Assembly: GCF_011806405.1 (NCBI RefSeq)
Contig: NZ_JAATOW010000021.1
Location: forward strand, 19,686 to 83,685
DNA: 64,000 bases
Reading direction: 5' to 3'
Origin: Pseudooceanicola sp. HF7
GTDB taxonomy: Bacteria; Pseudomonadota; Alphaproteobacteria; Rhodobacterales; Rhodobacteraceae
Position 1 is the stretch's first letter. Every line of letters begins with the position of its first letter. Of this stretch, positions 46,576 to 54,282 are shown in pieces. The translations under genes were made by a program, and so were the position numbers. The notes under the pieces were generated by a model. It was given only the letters and a program-made list of their open reading frames with translations, was not told where the DNA came from and did not search any database.

Positions 46576-47748
46576 TCAGCTGAACCAGCCGCGCAGCCAG
46601 TCGAGAGGCCGGCGGTCGAAGAAGGCGCGCCCGGTGCGCCCGATGGCGCAGCCCAGTTCAGGATCCGCGGTCAGGCCCGGTACCAGCAGGGTCACGTCGA
46701 AGCGTTCAAGGTGCTTCATCGAAGGAGCCACGGCCAGGTTTTCATAGATCGTAGCCGCGCCGATGCCTGCCATCCGGGCGATGGTGGCGGAATAGACCTC
46801 TCCGCTGCCTTCAAGGCGAAAATCGGCGGGCTGGCCGATGCGCAGCCCGTTGTAGATCCGTTCGGTGACGGAAAGCGTGACAATCGTGGCATCGCAATCG
46901 ATCAGCCGCAGGATCGGATCGCCGCGCTGGATATTGACGCCATCGGCCTCCAGAACCTCCCAGAAAAGACCGTTGACGGGGGAGGCGATCTCCCCGCCGG
47001 TCAGGCCGTTCACCCGCAGTCGTTCGCGATTGAGACGGCCGGCAATGGCGGTTTCGCGGCTCCGGGCCTCTTCCAGCTGGGACTGCAGCCCGTCGATCAC
47101 GCTGTCGAGCTCTGTCGCGCGTTGTTCGGCATTTGGGCTGTCGTTGTACCCATCGCCCAGGAAGACACCCTGCTGGGCCGCGGCCAGGGCGATTTCAAGC
47201 ACCTCGACGCGTTCGCGGGCGTAATCCAGCACAAGGGCGTCGAGGCGCGGCTCACCGGGCAGGCGGTTTGAAAGCCTGTCCAGGCCGTCGATCAGGCGTT
47301 GGTCCAGGTCGTCGGGAAAATCGCCGCCCTCAAGGATCGCGAGCCGGATGCGGGCGTGATCCAGCCGGGTGCGGATCTCTTCCAGCCGCTGGTCCCGGAA
47401 GATCCGGCTGCGCTCCAGCAGGGCGTCCCGCATGTCGATGGTCGCCTGCAGATCCGTCTGGAGCCGGATGGTTTCAGCGGTAGCGAAACGGGCCTCCATC
47501 CGCAGGTCATTCAGGCGGATCGTATCCACCAGAACGTCGGTGACAGAGGCCAGGGCCTCGCCCTTTTCCACGCGGGTGCCGTAGACGCGGGGCGGCAGGC
47601 GCAGGTCGCCGGCGGTGTCGGCACGCACGGTCACGACCGGCGCGTTGAGCACCGCATCGGCACTGGCGCCGGCCATCTGTTCCCCGACGATAAGCCAGAG
47701 GGCCGCAAGGATGACGATGGCACTGAGGAGCAGGCGGAGAGGTTTCAT
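46576..47748 (-). CDS. HlyD-like membrane fusion protein of the beta-glucan cluster (BgsB-like)
   Basis: A 390-residue periplasmic adaptor anchored by one N-terminal helix (about 5-23, LLLSAIVILAALWLIVG). The barrel-sandwich halves are VVTVRADTAGDLRLPPRVYGTRVEKGEALASV and IASPVNGLFWEVLEADGVNIQRGDPILRL; they bracket long coiled-coil helices with many Arg, Glu and Leu (about 75-250). The ATG at 47748 begins a hydrophobic signal-anchor; the longer frame to 47802 is unlikely. It ends 1 bp before the glucan synthase gene. In the Bgs system such a protein replaces BcsB as the periplasmic partner. Confidence 0.85.
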   Translation of the reverse strand: MKPLRLLLSAIVILAALWLIVGEQMAGASADAVLNAPVVTVRADTAGDLRLPPRVYGTRVEKGEALASVTDVLVDTIRLNDLRMEARFATAETIRLQTDLQATIDMRDALLERSRIFRDQRLEEIRTRLDHARIRLAILEGGDFPDDLDQRLIDGLDRLSNRLPGEPRLDALVLDYARERVEVLEIALAAAQQGVFLGDGYNDSPNAEQRATELDSVIDGLQSQLEEARSRETAIAGRLNRERLRVNGLTGGEIASPVNGLFWEVLEADGVNIQRGDPILRLIDCDATIVTLSVTERIYNGLRIGQPADFRLEGSGEVYSATIARMAGIGAATIYENLAVAPSMKHLERFDVTLLVPGLTADPELGCAIGRTGRAFFDRRPLDWLRGWFS

Positions 47749-47871
47749 GCAAGGACTTTCGATGCGCAGCTGAGCAGGCTTTCTGCCTGTGCCGTCCAGC
47801 AACCATGACGGTTTTTCTGTCCAAACGAAAGGTCAGTTTACCGCAAGGGCAGGGTCACGCCCGCTTTGGGG

Positions 47872-48879
47872 TCAGTCTGCGCTCTCGCGGGCGGCGACGG
47901 TTGCAAGTAGTTGAAGCGTCGCTGGATAATAGCCCTGCGCCCTGATGTCTGCGCCGCTGACCGTGACGGGCTGGCCCAAGGTGAGCGCACGCACAGCGTG
48001 AAAGCCGGGAAGGTTGCTTTGCGCCAATGGGTGCCCTTCGGGATCCGTGCTGATGGCAAGATGGCCGGGCAGGGTGGCGGCGTCCAGCCGGGATCGGGCG
48101 GCGGCCACGGCGGGGTGACGGGACCGGTTCGACCAGCACAGGTAAAGCGGGATCCGGATCGCATCGTAGGAGAACCGATCGGCAAGGCCCTTCGGCGGAT
48201 GGAGCCCGTCCTTGCGAACGAGGACCCAGTCGCGCAGGGCTAGCGGCGCGCGGATCAACGTTTCGCCATGATCGGCCGTGCGGATCAGGCGTGGATCGTC
48301 GAAGGCCGCGCCCAGTTCGCGCAGCGCGCGGGAGTGGTAGTAAGACGGGTTGACCAGCACCGCGCCTGGCTGATCGGGGTCACCCATCTGCAGGTCGGCG
48401 GGTTTGAGCAGCAGCTCCTCCGGCGCGCGGGGATCGGGAGCCAGGCAAATCGCCGCGATGGCCCGGGTGATTTCAAGGGCCACGCGCTCATGTCCTGCCC
48501 AGCCGGAGAAAAGATGCGCCCGCATCAGCGCCCAGGCCCGCAACAGGTCGCCATCCGTAGCATTGCGCCAGTCCGTGACGGCCCCATCGCGCCAGCTCCA
48601 GGCCATGAGCGCATCCTGGCGGGTGGCGAGGTGACTGCGCGTCCAGCTTTCGATTTGCTCGAAACTGTCCCGGTCGCCATGGGCCTGGGCCAGAAGCAAG
48701 CCGTAGGCCTGGCCTTCGGAATGGGACATGCCGCCCTGGCCCGTATCGATCACCCGGCCGTCACCGGCCAGGAACCTGTCGCGCCAGGCCGACCAGGCAG
48801 GGCTGTCCGTCCGGGCCCGCGCCGGCAGCCCGGTCAGCCCCAGGGCTGCCAACTGGGCTATCAGGCTGCGGCGACGCAT
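47872..48879 (-). CDS. Glycoside hydrolase family 8 endoglucanase (BcsZ-like)
   Basis: A periplasmic beta-1,4-glucanase of 335 residues with a Sec/Tat-like signal (MRRRSLIAQLAALGLTGLPARA). Catalytic motifs: GGMSHSEGQAYGLLLAQ with Glu55 as the acid, and NATDGDLLRAWAL with Asp109/Asp111. It lies 123 bp upstream of the adaptor and synthase genes on the same strand, so it probably trims or releases the nascent glucan, as BcsZ does in cellulose operons. A GH8 enzyme suits a polymer with beta-1,4 links. Confidence 0.92.
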   Translation of the reverse strand: MRRRSLIAQLAALGLTGLPARARTDSPAWSAWRDRFLAGDGRVIDTGQGGMSHSEGQAYGLLLAQAHGDRDSFEQIESWTRSHLATRQDALMAWSWRDGAVTDWRNATDGDLLRAWALMRAHLFSGWAGHERVALEITRAIAAICLAPDPRAPEELLLKPADLQMGDPDQPGAVLVNPSYYHSRALRELGAAFDDPRLIRTADHGETLIRAPLALRDWVLVRKDGLHPPKGLADRFSYDAIRIPLYLCWSNRSRHPAVAAARSRLDAATLPGHLAISTDPEGHPLAQSNLPGFHAVRALTLGQPVTVSGADIRAQGYYPATLQLLATVAARESAD

Positions 48880-49157
48880 GGGGGCAGGGTCCGCGGTAGA
48901 ACGCTGGTTCGGTGGGGTTTGATGAGGAGGGGCAAGGAAGGTGTCGTCATTGCCGTGCAGGATAAGGCACCGTGAGCCGCCTGTCGCGTCTCATGACGGC
49001 TGTCTTATGTGCTTGGCGCGCACTTCAGCGGAAGATCGCAAGGGGATAGCCTCGCCGCTCGGTAGTCTGAAAAGGATCGTCCGGGCTGCAAACCGATCTC
49101 AGGCCAATGCCCAAGTTCAGGCGCGTGCCGGTCCTGTCAGGCCCGTGCAGACGCGCC

Positions 49158-50312
49158 TCAGTTCGGAAGGCGACCGGTGCCGGTCCTTTCGGGGGGCGCG
49201 GCGCTCTGCATCTCATGCGCGCCGGCATTGCAGGGATCGGCGGGCAGGAGCAGGCAGATCTCTGCACCCGGCCCCTCGCGGCGATTGCTCCAGATCCGCC
49301 CCGCGTGGCGCTCCGCGATCTTGCGGCAGGTGGCAAGCCCCAGGCCGGAGCCGGGGATATCACCGACATTCCCGAGACGCTGGAAGGGGTCGAACATCTT
49401 TTCATGGAAATGATCCGGCACGCCGATCCCATTGTCGGCCACGCTGATCAGCAGGCTGGCGGGCGGCTGGGCGCGCACGGAAATGGACAGTTCCGGCCGG
49501 CGATCCCGGCAAAACTTGATTCCATTGGCGATGAGGTTCTGCAGCAACTGGGAGATCTGCGGCGCGCTGCAGATCAGGCGCACTTCCGGCCCCTCCGGAA
49601 GATCGATATGAACCCGGGCCCCGCTTTCTGAGATTGCAAGACGCAGCGCGGTCAGGGCTCGGTCGATGACCTCACGCACGGGGACCTCCTGCATCTGCTG
49701 GTCGCGGTCGAACCGGATATGATCGGCCAGGCTGTCCACCAGCTCTGCCATCTGGCGGGTGGATTTGCGCAGGAACGCAAGGTCTTCCAGTACGGTATCG
49801 GTTTCACCCTTGCGGATGCTCTCTGCCAGCAAATCGGAAAGCGAGGAGATCGCGTTGATCGGCGCCTTGAAGTCATGCACCAGGATGTTGGAAAACATCA
49901 GCAACTCCTGGCGTTGCTGGTCCAGCATCCAGCGCATATGCGCGGTCTCCACGCCGACCTTCATCATGCGTTCCACGGCGTTCTGGTTCATGTCCCGCTT
50001 TGAGATGTAGTCCACCGCGCCGCGCTTGATCGCGGTCTTGGCCAGGAATTCATCCCCCTGGCCGGTCATCAGGATCACCGCGGCCTGCGGCCATTTCCCG
50101 GTCAGGCTTTCAAGGATCGACAGGCCTTCGGCGCCGGGCAGACGCTGATCGAGCAGCACCAGGTCTATCGGTCCGCCCTGAAAGGCCAGCGCCTCTGGCG
50201 CGTCCCCGACTTCATGGATGGCTGCGGCCATGCCGGACCTGACGATCATCCGCCGCAGCATCTTGCGATCGGCGGTGTCGTCATCAACCATAAGAATATT
50301 GAGCTTCTTCAC
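49158..50312 (-). CDS. Hybrid response regulator-histidine kinase
   Basis: A 384-residue cytoplasmic protein. The N-terminal receiver domain has acidic Asp10-Asp12 and the phospho-acceptor Asp55 in LVLLDQRLPG. It is followed directly by a HisKA-like segment with His146 in NILVHDFKAPINAISSLSDLL and a HATPase domain (NLIANGIKFCRD, DNGIGVP, GSGLGLATC). The start is GTG at 50312 in a 4-bp GTGA overlap with the Rcp1-like regulator. A tail of about 25 residues is proline-rich. It is the last gene of a three-gene signalling operon. Confidence 0.92.
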   Translation of the reverse strand: MKKLNILMVDDDTADRKMLRRMIVRSGMAAAIHEVGDAPEALAFQGGPIDLVLLDQRLPGAEGLSILESLTGKWPQAAVILMTGQGDEFLAKTAIKRGAVDYISKRDMNQNAVERMMKVGVETAHMRWMLDQQRQELLMFSNILVHDFKAPINAISSLSDLLAESIRKGETDTVLEDLAFLRKSTRQMAELVDSLADHIRFDRDQQMQEVPVREVIDRALTALRLAISESGARVHIDLPEGPEVRLICSAPQISQLLQNLIANGIKFCRDRRPELSISVRAQPPASLLISVADNGIGVPDHFHEKMFDPFQRLGNVGDIPGSGLGLATCRKIAERHAGRIWSNRREGPGAEICLLLPADPCNAGAHEMQSAAPPERTGTGRLPN

Positions 50313-50818
50313 ACCGTGGCTCCGCTTGGCTGCTGGGGACGGTCGGCGATCACCGGGATCTCAACGATTCGCCAGTAATGGTCCAGCGTGCCGACCAGCG
50401 CCATGAAGTCGGTCCCCGCCTTGCTTTTCAGGATGTAGCCGGCGACGTTGTGGGCATAGGCCTCGGCTTTGTCGCGGTCATCGTTCGAGGTGGTGGTGAT
50501 GAAGACGATGGAGTTGTGCAGATCCGGATCGGCCCGCAGTTCCGCCAGGAACTCCAGCCCGCCCATGCGGGGCATGTTCAGATCCAGAAGCAGGATGTAG
50601 CTGTTGGGGGGCTGGCCTTGCTGGCCGCGCAGCAGGGCCAGCGCTTCCAGCCCGTCGGTCACGCGCAGGATGGGATTGGCAATGCGCGCCTTGTCGAAGG
50701 CCCGGCGGATCGCCTTGGCATCGCCATCGTCATCCTCGACTAGGATGATGTTCAACAGCGCGCCGGAGCGGGGGGCGGGATCCTCGGGGCCGGCGGGCTT
50801 CGTGACTGTATCGGGCAT
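50309..50818 (-). CDS. Rcp1-like single-domain response regulator
   Basis: A 169-residue receiver with no output domain. Acidic residues are in ILVEDDDGDAKAIRRAF, the phospho-acceptor is Asp79 in LLLDLNMPRMGGLEFLAEL, with the Thr/Ser switch in FITTTSND and Lys in ILKSKAG. This Rcp1 type usually takes phosphate from a phytochrome-like or HWE/HisKA kinase. Its ATG overlaps the kinase stop by 1 bp (TGATG), and its end overlaps the hybrid gene by 4 bp, so the three genes form one coupled phosphorelay. Confidence 0.93.
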   Translation of the reverse strand: MPDTVTKPAGPEDPAPRSGALLNIILVEDDDGDAKAIRRAFDKARIANPILRVTDGLEALALLRGQQGQPPNSYILLLDLNMPRMGGLEFLAELRADPDLHNSIVFITTTSNDDRDKAEAYAHNVAGYILKSKAGTDFMALVGTLDHYWRIVEIPVIADRPQQPSGATV

Positions 50819-53109
50819 CAGGCAGCTTTCTCCTTGCGGTTGCCTGGCTGCTTCGGCCAGGTGATGCGGAACGTGGTGCCGCGGCTTCCGTCCGAGAGCA
50901 GCTCGATACGGCCCTGCGCGGTCTGGACATGCTTGAGCACCATCGCCAGTCCCATGCCGCTGCCATCCACCTGGTCCCGGGGGCGCAGCGTTTGGAACAT
51001 CTCGAAGACCTTGTCGTGGTAGTCGGGCGGGATGCCGGGCCCGTCATCGGCGACGGTGAAAACTAGGGCCTCGTCGGTTTCTTCGACGGAAACCTGGATC
51101 AGGCCGGTGTCACGGTCATGGTGCTTTGCGGAATTGCTGATCAGGTTCAGCAGCACTGTCTGCAGAGGCATCCGGGGGATGTGCAAGGCCAGGAACTGCG
51201 GCGTGAAGTGCAGCTCCATCCCGTCGCGCAGATCCACCAGGGCGGTCAGGTTGGTGGCCAGGGATTCGCCAGTGATCGCGGCGCCTTCCACCTGGGTGCG
51301 GCCGATGCGGGAGTATTCCAGGAGGTCATCCAGCAGCCTTTCCATCCGCAGAACCCGGCTGCGCAGCAGCTCCATGCTTTCGCGTGTATCCTCTGTCAGG
51401 TGGGGCTCCAGATCCTCTTCCAGCCAGCGCGAGGCATTGTCGATGACCCGCAGCGGGGCCTTGAGGTCATGAGAGGCGACGTAGGCAAAGGTATCCAGCT
51501 CTGCGTTGGAGGTGGCCAAGGCCTCTATCAGGCTGGCCTGCTGTTCCTCGGCCTCCTTGCGGGCAGAGATGTCGCGGATCACGCCGATGAAGTGCGTCTT
51601 GCCGCTGAAGCGCTCCTGGCTGACGGCAATTTCCAGCGGGACCTCGGTGCCATCCTGCCTGCGGCCAAAGATCTCGCGGTTGGCGGTCATGATCCGCGGT
51701 CCTTTGCCAAGGTCCGCGGCGGTCAGGTAGGCCATGTGATGGGGGGCGACATCCGCAGGCATGATGGTTTCGATGGGCAGGCCATTCAGGTTTTCGCCCT
51801 CAAAGCCGAACAGGGTCAGGAACGCGGGATTGGCATCTTCGATCTTGCCGGTGTCATCGATCATCACGATGGCATCGGCCGCGCCTGAGAAAATGGCCCG
51901 TGACCGACTGCTTTCGCGGATCAGGACGTTGCTCATGCGGCGGAAGGCGCTTGCCAGCTCTCCGACCTCGTCGCGGGTGACGGGCACATCGCTCAGCTCC
52001 ACTTCAGTGCCTTCTTCGGCATCGCGCATGGCCATCGCCAGGGTGCGGATCGGGCGGGTCATCCGGTAGCCCAGCGCAAGCGCAAGCAGGGACAGCGCGA
52101 CCGTGAGCGTCAGCAGATAGGCCGAATACGTCCGCAGCGCCGCGCGAGAGGCGGCAAAGAGCGCGTCCCGGGCGATGGCGGTGCCGATGTAAAGGCCGAA
52201 GGGATGCTCCGCACCCGGGGTGACGATGGGCAGCGCGCGAATCGCCTCTTTCGGCGTCAGCACGATATCCGCCAGCGCGGGGCCATCGATCACCAGGTCG
52301 GCATTGGGCGGCGCGACCCAGTCCGGATCTTGGTGGAACATCAGCCGAGACGGCGTCCCGCCGTCTTCGTGCGACCAGGTCAGGTAATCCAGGTTGTCGG
52401 TCATCACGGTGACCCTGTGCGCCTGGCTCAGTTCCGGCGTCGCACTGGCCAGCAGCTTTTCGAAATCCGCATTGATCACCAGCGCCCCGAACAGGGCGCC
52501 GGTGGAATCGGTGACAGGCAGCACATAGCGGATGGTCGCTGGCCCCACGTCCTTTCCATGTTCACGATTATACGTAACGTCCGAGAAATAGGGCCGTGGC
52601 GTTTCTTGCTGGAGCGCGGCCAGGTAGGGTTCTTGCCCCTTCTGCTGAAGCGCGCCGGCGGGCACCTGACGCAGGCCGTCAGGGCCATTGTCCACGCGCA
52701 CGAGCTCCCGCCAGGTGTCGAAGGCAGAGATCAGGCGCATCTGGGTGTAATGGGGTTGGGCCTGCATCCGGGCGGCAAAGATCCGTGCCATGCGATCAGG
52801 CCAGGCGCCGTAGCTGTCGGGCAGGGCGCGCTTCCGGGGGGGCAGGTCGCGCGCCTCTGCGATCTGGATCATGCTGGAAACCGGCGGCATCTGGGCGAAG
52901 GCCGCGGCCTCTGACCGGATGACGTCCAGGGTCGCGGCGATGTCCTGGGCGTAGAGCTTGGCAGAGGCGTCCAGCAGGCTTCTCGCATGCAGGCGTTCAA
53001 GCGCCCTGAGCTGCCCCAGGGCAAGGATCCCGGTGCACACCGATGCCGCAAAGGCCACTGCCATGGCCATCAGGGCGATCTTGCCGCGCAGGGTCTTGAA
53101 CATCCGCAT
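50818..53109 (-). CDS. Membrane sensor histidine kinase (Cache-HAMP-PAS-HisKA-HATPase)
   Basis: A 763-residue sensor. Helix 1 is near 8-28, the periplasmic Cache-type sensor spans about 40-310 (FSDVTYNREHGKDVGPATIRYVLPVTDSTGALFGALVINADF), helix 2 is near 325-345, HAMP near 345-395 and PAS near 405-525. The phospho-acceptor is His547 in YVASHDLKAPLRVIDNAS. The ATP domain has NLISNSAKHH, DDGPGIP and GSGMGLAM. The start may be MRMF (53109) or the second Met. It begins the three-gene operon and is upstream of, and collinear with, the beta-glucan cluster. Confidence 0.93.
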   Translation of the reverse strand: MRMFKTLRGKIALMAMAVAFAASVCTGILALGQLRALERLHARSLLDASAKLYAQDIAATLDVIRSEAAAFAQMPPVSSMIQIAEARDLPPRKRALPDSYGAWPDRMARIFAARMQAQPHYTQMRLISAFDTWRELVRVDNGPDGLRQVPAGALQQKGQEPYLAALQQETPRPYFSDVTYNREHGKDVGPATIRYVLPVTDSTGALFGALVINADFEKLLASATPELSQAHRVTVMTDNLDYLTWSHEDGGTPSRLMFHQDPDWVAPPNADLVIDGPALADIVLTPKEAIRALPIVTPGAEHPFGLYIGTAIARDALFAASRAALRTYSAYLLTLTVALSLLALALGYRMTRPIRTLAMAMRDAEEGTEVELSDVPVTRDEVGELASAFRRMSNVLIRESSRSRAIFSGAADAIVMIDDTGKIEDANPAFLTLFGFEGENLNGLPIETIMPADVAPHHMAYLTAADLGKGPRIMTANREIFGRRQDGTEVPLEIAVSQERFSGKTHFIGVIRDISARKEAEEQQASLIEALATSNAELDTFAYVASHDLKAPLRVIDNASRWLEEDLEPHLTEDTRESMELLRSRVLRMERLLDDLLEYSRIGRTQVEGAAITGESLATNLTALVDLRDGMELHFTPQFLALHIPRMPLQTVLLNLISNSAKHHDRDTGLIQVSVEETDEALVFTVADDGPGIPPDYHDKVFEMFQTLRPRDQVDGSGMGLAMVLKHVQTAQGRIELLSDGSRGTTFRITWPKQPGNRKEKAA

Positions 53110-53315
53110 CTCCCGTTGCCGCCAATCGGTCCGGCGCCGCAGAGCGCGCGGACCAGGTGGGCGCAGAGCAGTCCGCGAAAGGGTGGAAGCCCCATGGCGG
53201 CGCGCCCGGACCCTTTGCGAACCCCGGCTTACCTAACGATGCAATTCTTAGGAGAAGGTGAAGGAATTCGGCTCAACCGCGTCGGATTTGAACCTTTTGC
53301 GCCTGCCGTGGCGCG

Positions 53316-53621
53316 CTAGTCCTCGCGTTCGGTGGTGAAGGCCAGTGGGTAACCTTCGGCGCGCCCTGCATCATTGGCATTGCGCACCTTGGTTTCGGCC
53401 ACTTCGCGCGTGTAGACCGCGACCACGCAGGCGCCGCGCTGATGGGCCGTCAGCATGACGCCATAGGCTTCGGACTCGGTCATCCGAAAGATGCCGGACA
53501 GCACCTTCACGACGAAAACCCGTGGGGTGAAGTCATCGTTCAGCAAGATGACCTTGTAGAGCTTCGGCCGCTGCGTGCCGGGCCGGGTGCTGGTCTTTGG
53601 CAGGATGGTCACGTCATGCAT
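53316..53621 (-). CDS. clpS: ATP-dependent Clp protease adaptor ClpS
   Basis: Delivers N-degron substrates to ClpAP. The 101 residues include the N-terminal tail, KLYKVILLNDDFTPRVFVVKVLSGIF (with the NDDxTP substrate site) and MLTAHQRGACVVAVYTREVAETK. I use the ATG at 53621 (MHDVTILPKTSTRPGTQRPKL), matching homologues; an ATG at 53654 would add 11 residues. No clpA is adjacent. The Phe in NDDFTP, where many proteins have Tyr, and the shorter C-terminus fit the alphaproteobacterial second ClpS type. Confidence 0.92.
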   Translation of the reverse strand: MHDVTILPKTSTRPGTQRPKLYKVILLNDDFTPRVFVVKVLSGIFRMTESEAYGVMLTAHQRGACVVAVYTREVAETKVRNANDAGRAEGYPLAFTTERED

Positions 53622-53739
53622 GGCAGGATCCCTGAAGCGGAAAGTCCGTGGCATTCGATGCCCTTAGCTTCCCAGATTTTACCCCGAAAGTCCAGTTTCA
53701 CGACCCGTCCGGCGCGCGCCCTGCGGAAGATCCTGCGCC

Positions 53740-54165
53740 TTAGCCCGCGCTTGACCGCTTCTCGCGCGGGGTCTCCGGCAGGCCCTCGCTCAGCCCGTCC
53801 AGGATCGCGCATTCCGGCCCGGCATCACCGTGGCATTGCCCCACAAGCCCGGTCAGATGCGCCTTCATGGCAAGCAGTTCGTCAAGCCGGGCATCGATGC
53901 GCGACAGCGCGCGCTGCGCGAGGCTTTGCACATCCGCACTGGCGCGGGCCGGGTCATGCTTCAATTGCAGCAGGGTGGCGCAATCGGCGATGGAAAAACC
54001 AAGCGCACGGGCCCGGGCGATAAAGCTCAGCGCCTCCAGGTCGCGGGGGGTGAAGCTGCGGTAGCCATTGGTGTCGCGGGCGGGATGGATCAGGCCGATA
54101 TCCTCGTATTAACGGATGGTCTTGGCGGTCAGGCCACTGGCCTGCGCGACGTCACGGATCTGCAT
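53740..54165 (-). pseudogene. cueR: CueR-type copper regulator interrupted by an in-frame stop codon
   Basis: Reading the minus strand from ATG 54165 gives a full MerR-family copper regulator of 141 codons except that codon 19 (54111-54109) is TAA: MQIRDVAQASGLTAKTIR-stop-YEDIGLIHPARDTNGYRSF, where all relatives have Tyr in IRYYE. The rest is intact, including the metal-binding pair CHGDAGPEC (Cys-X7-Cys) near residue 115 and the dimer helix. A single C-to-A change in TAC explains it. The protein as written is truncated to 18 residues unless the stop is read through or is a sequencing error. It is divergent from copA over an intact CueR-type promoter. Confidence 0.88.
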
Positions 54166-54216
54166 CGCGGTCTCCTTTCGCACGAAATGCTCATCTTTGA
54201 GCTAGGGGAAGATGCC

Positions 54217-54247
54217 TTGACCTTCCAGTAGCTGGAAGCCCTATCTG
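54217..54247 (+). promoter_or_regulatory. CueR-type promoter of copA with 19-bp spacer
   Basis: TTGACC (54217-54222) and TATCTG (54242-54247) are separated by 19 bp, the overlong spacing typical of MerR-family activated promoters. Between them lies the perfect dyad CTTCCAG-TAG-CTGGAAG (54222-54238), a very good match to CueR boxes. The operator is fully intact although the cueR frame is broken. Confidence 0.88.
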
Positions 54248-54282
54248 TTGCCGCGAGACGATTCTGACAAGAAGGACCAGTG

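Noticed and set aside
44592..48879. Standard cellulose (bcs) operon
   Set aside because: No bcsB or other bcs subunits are present and the adaptor is HlyD-like; I kept the enzymatic call but not the bcs label.
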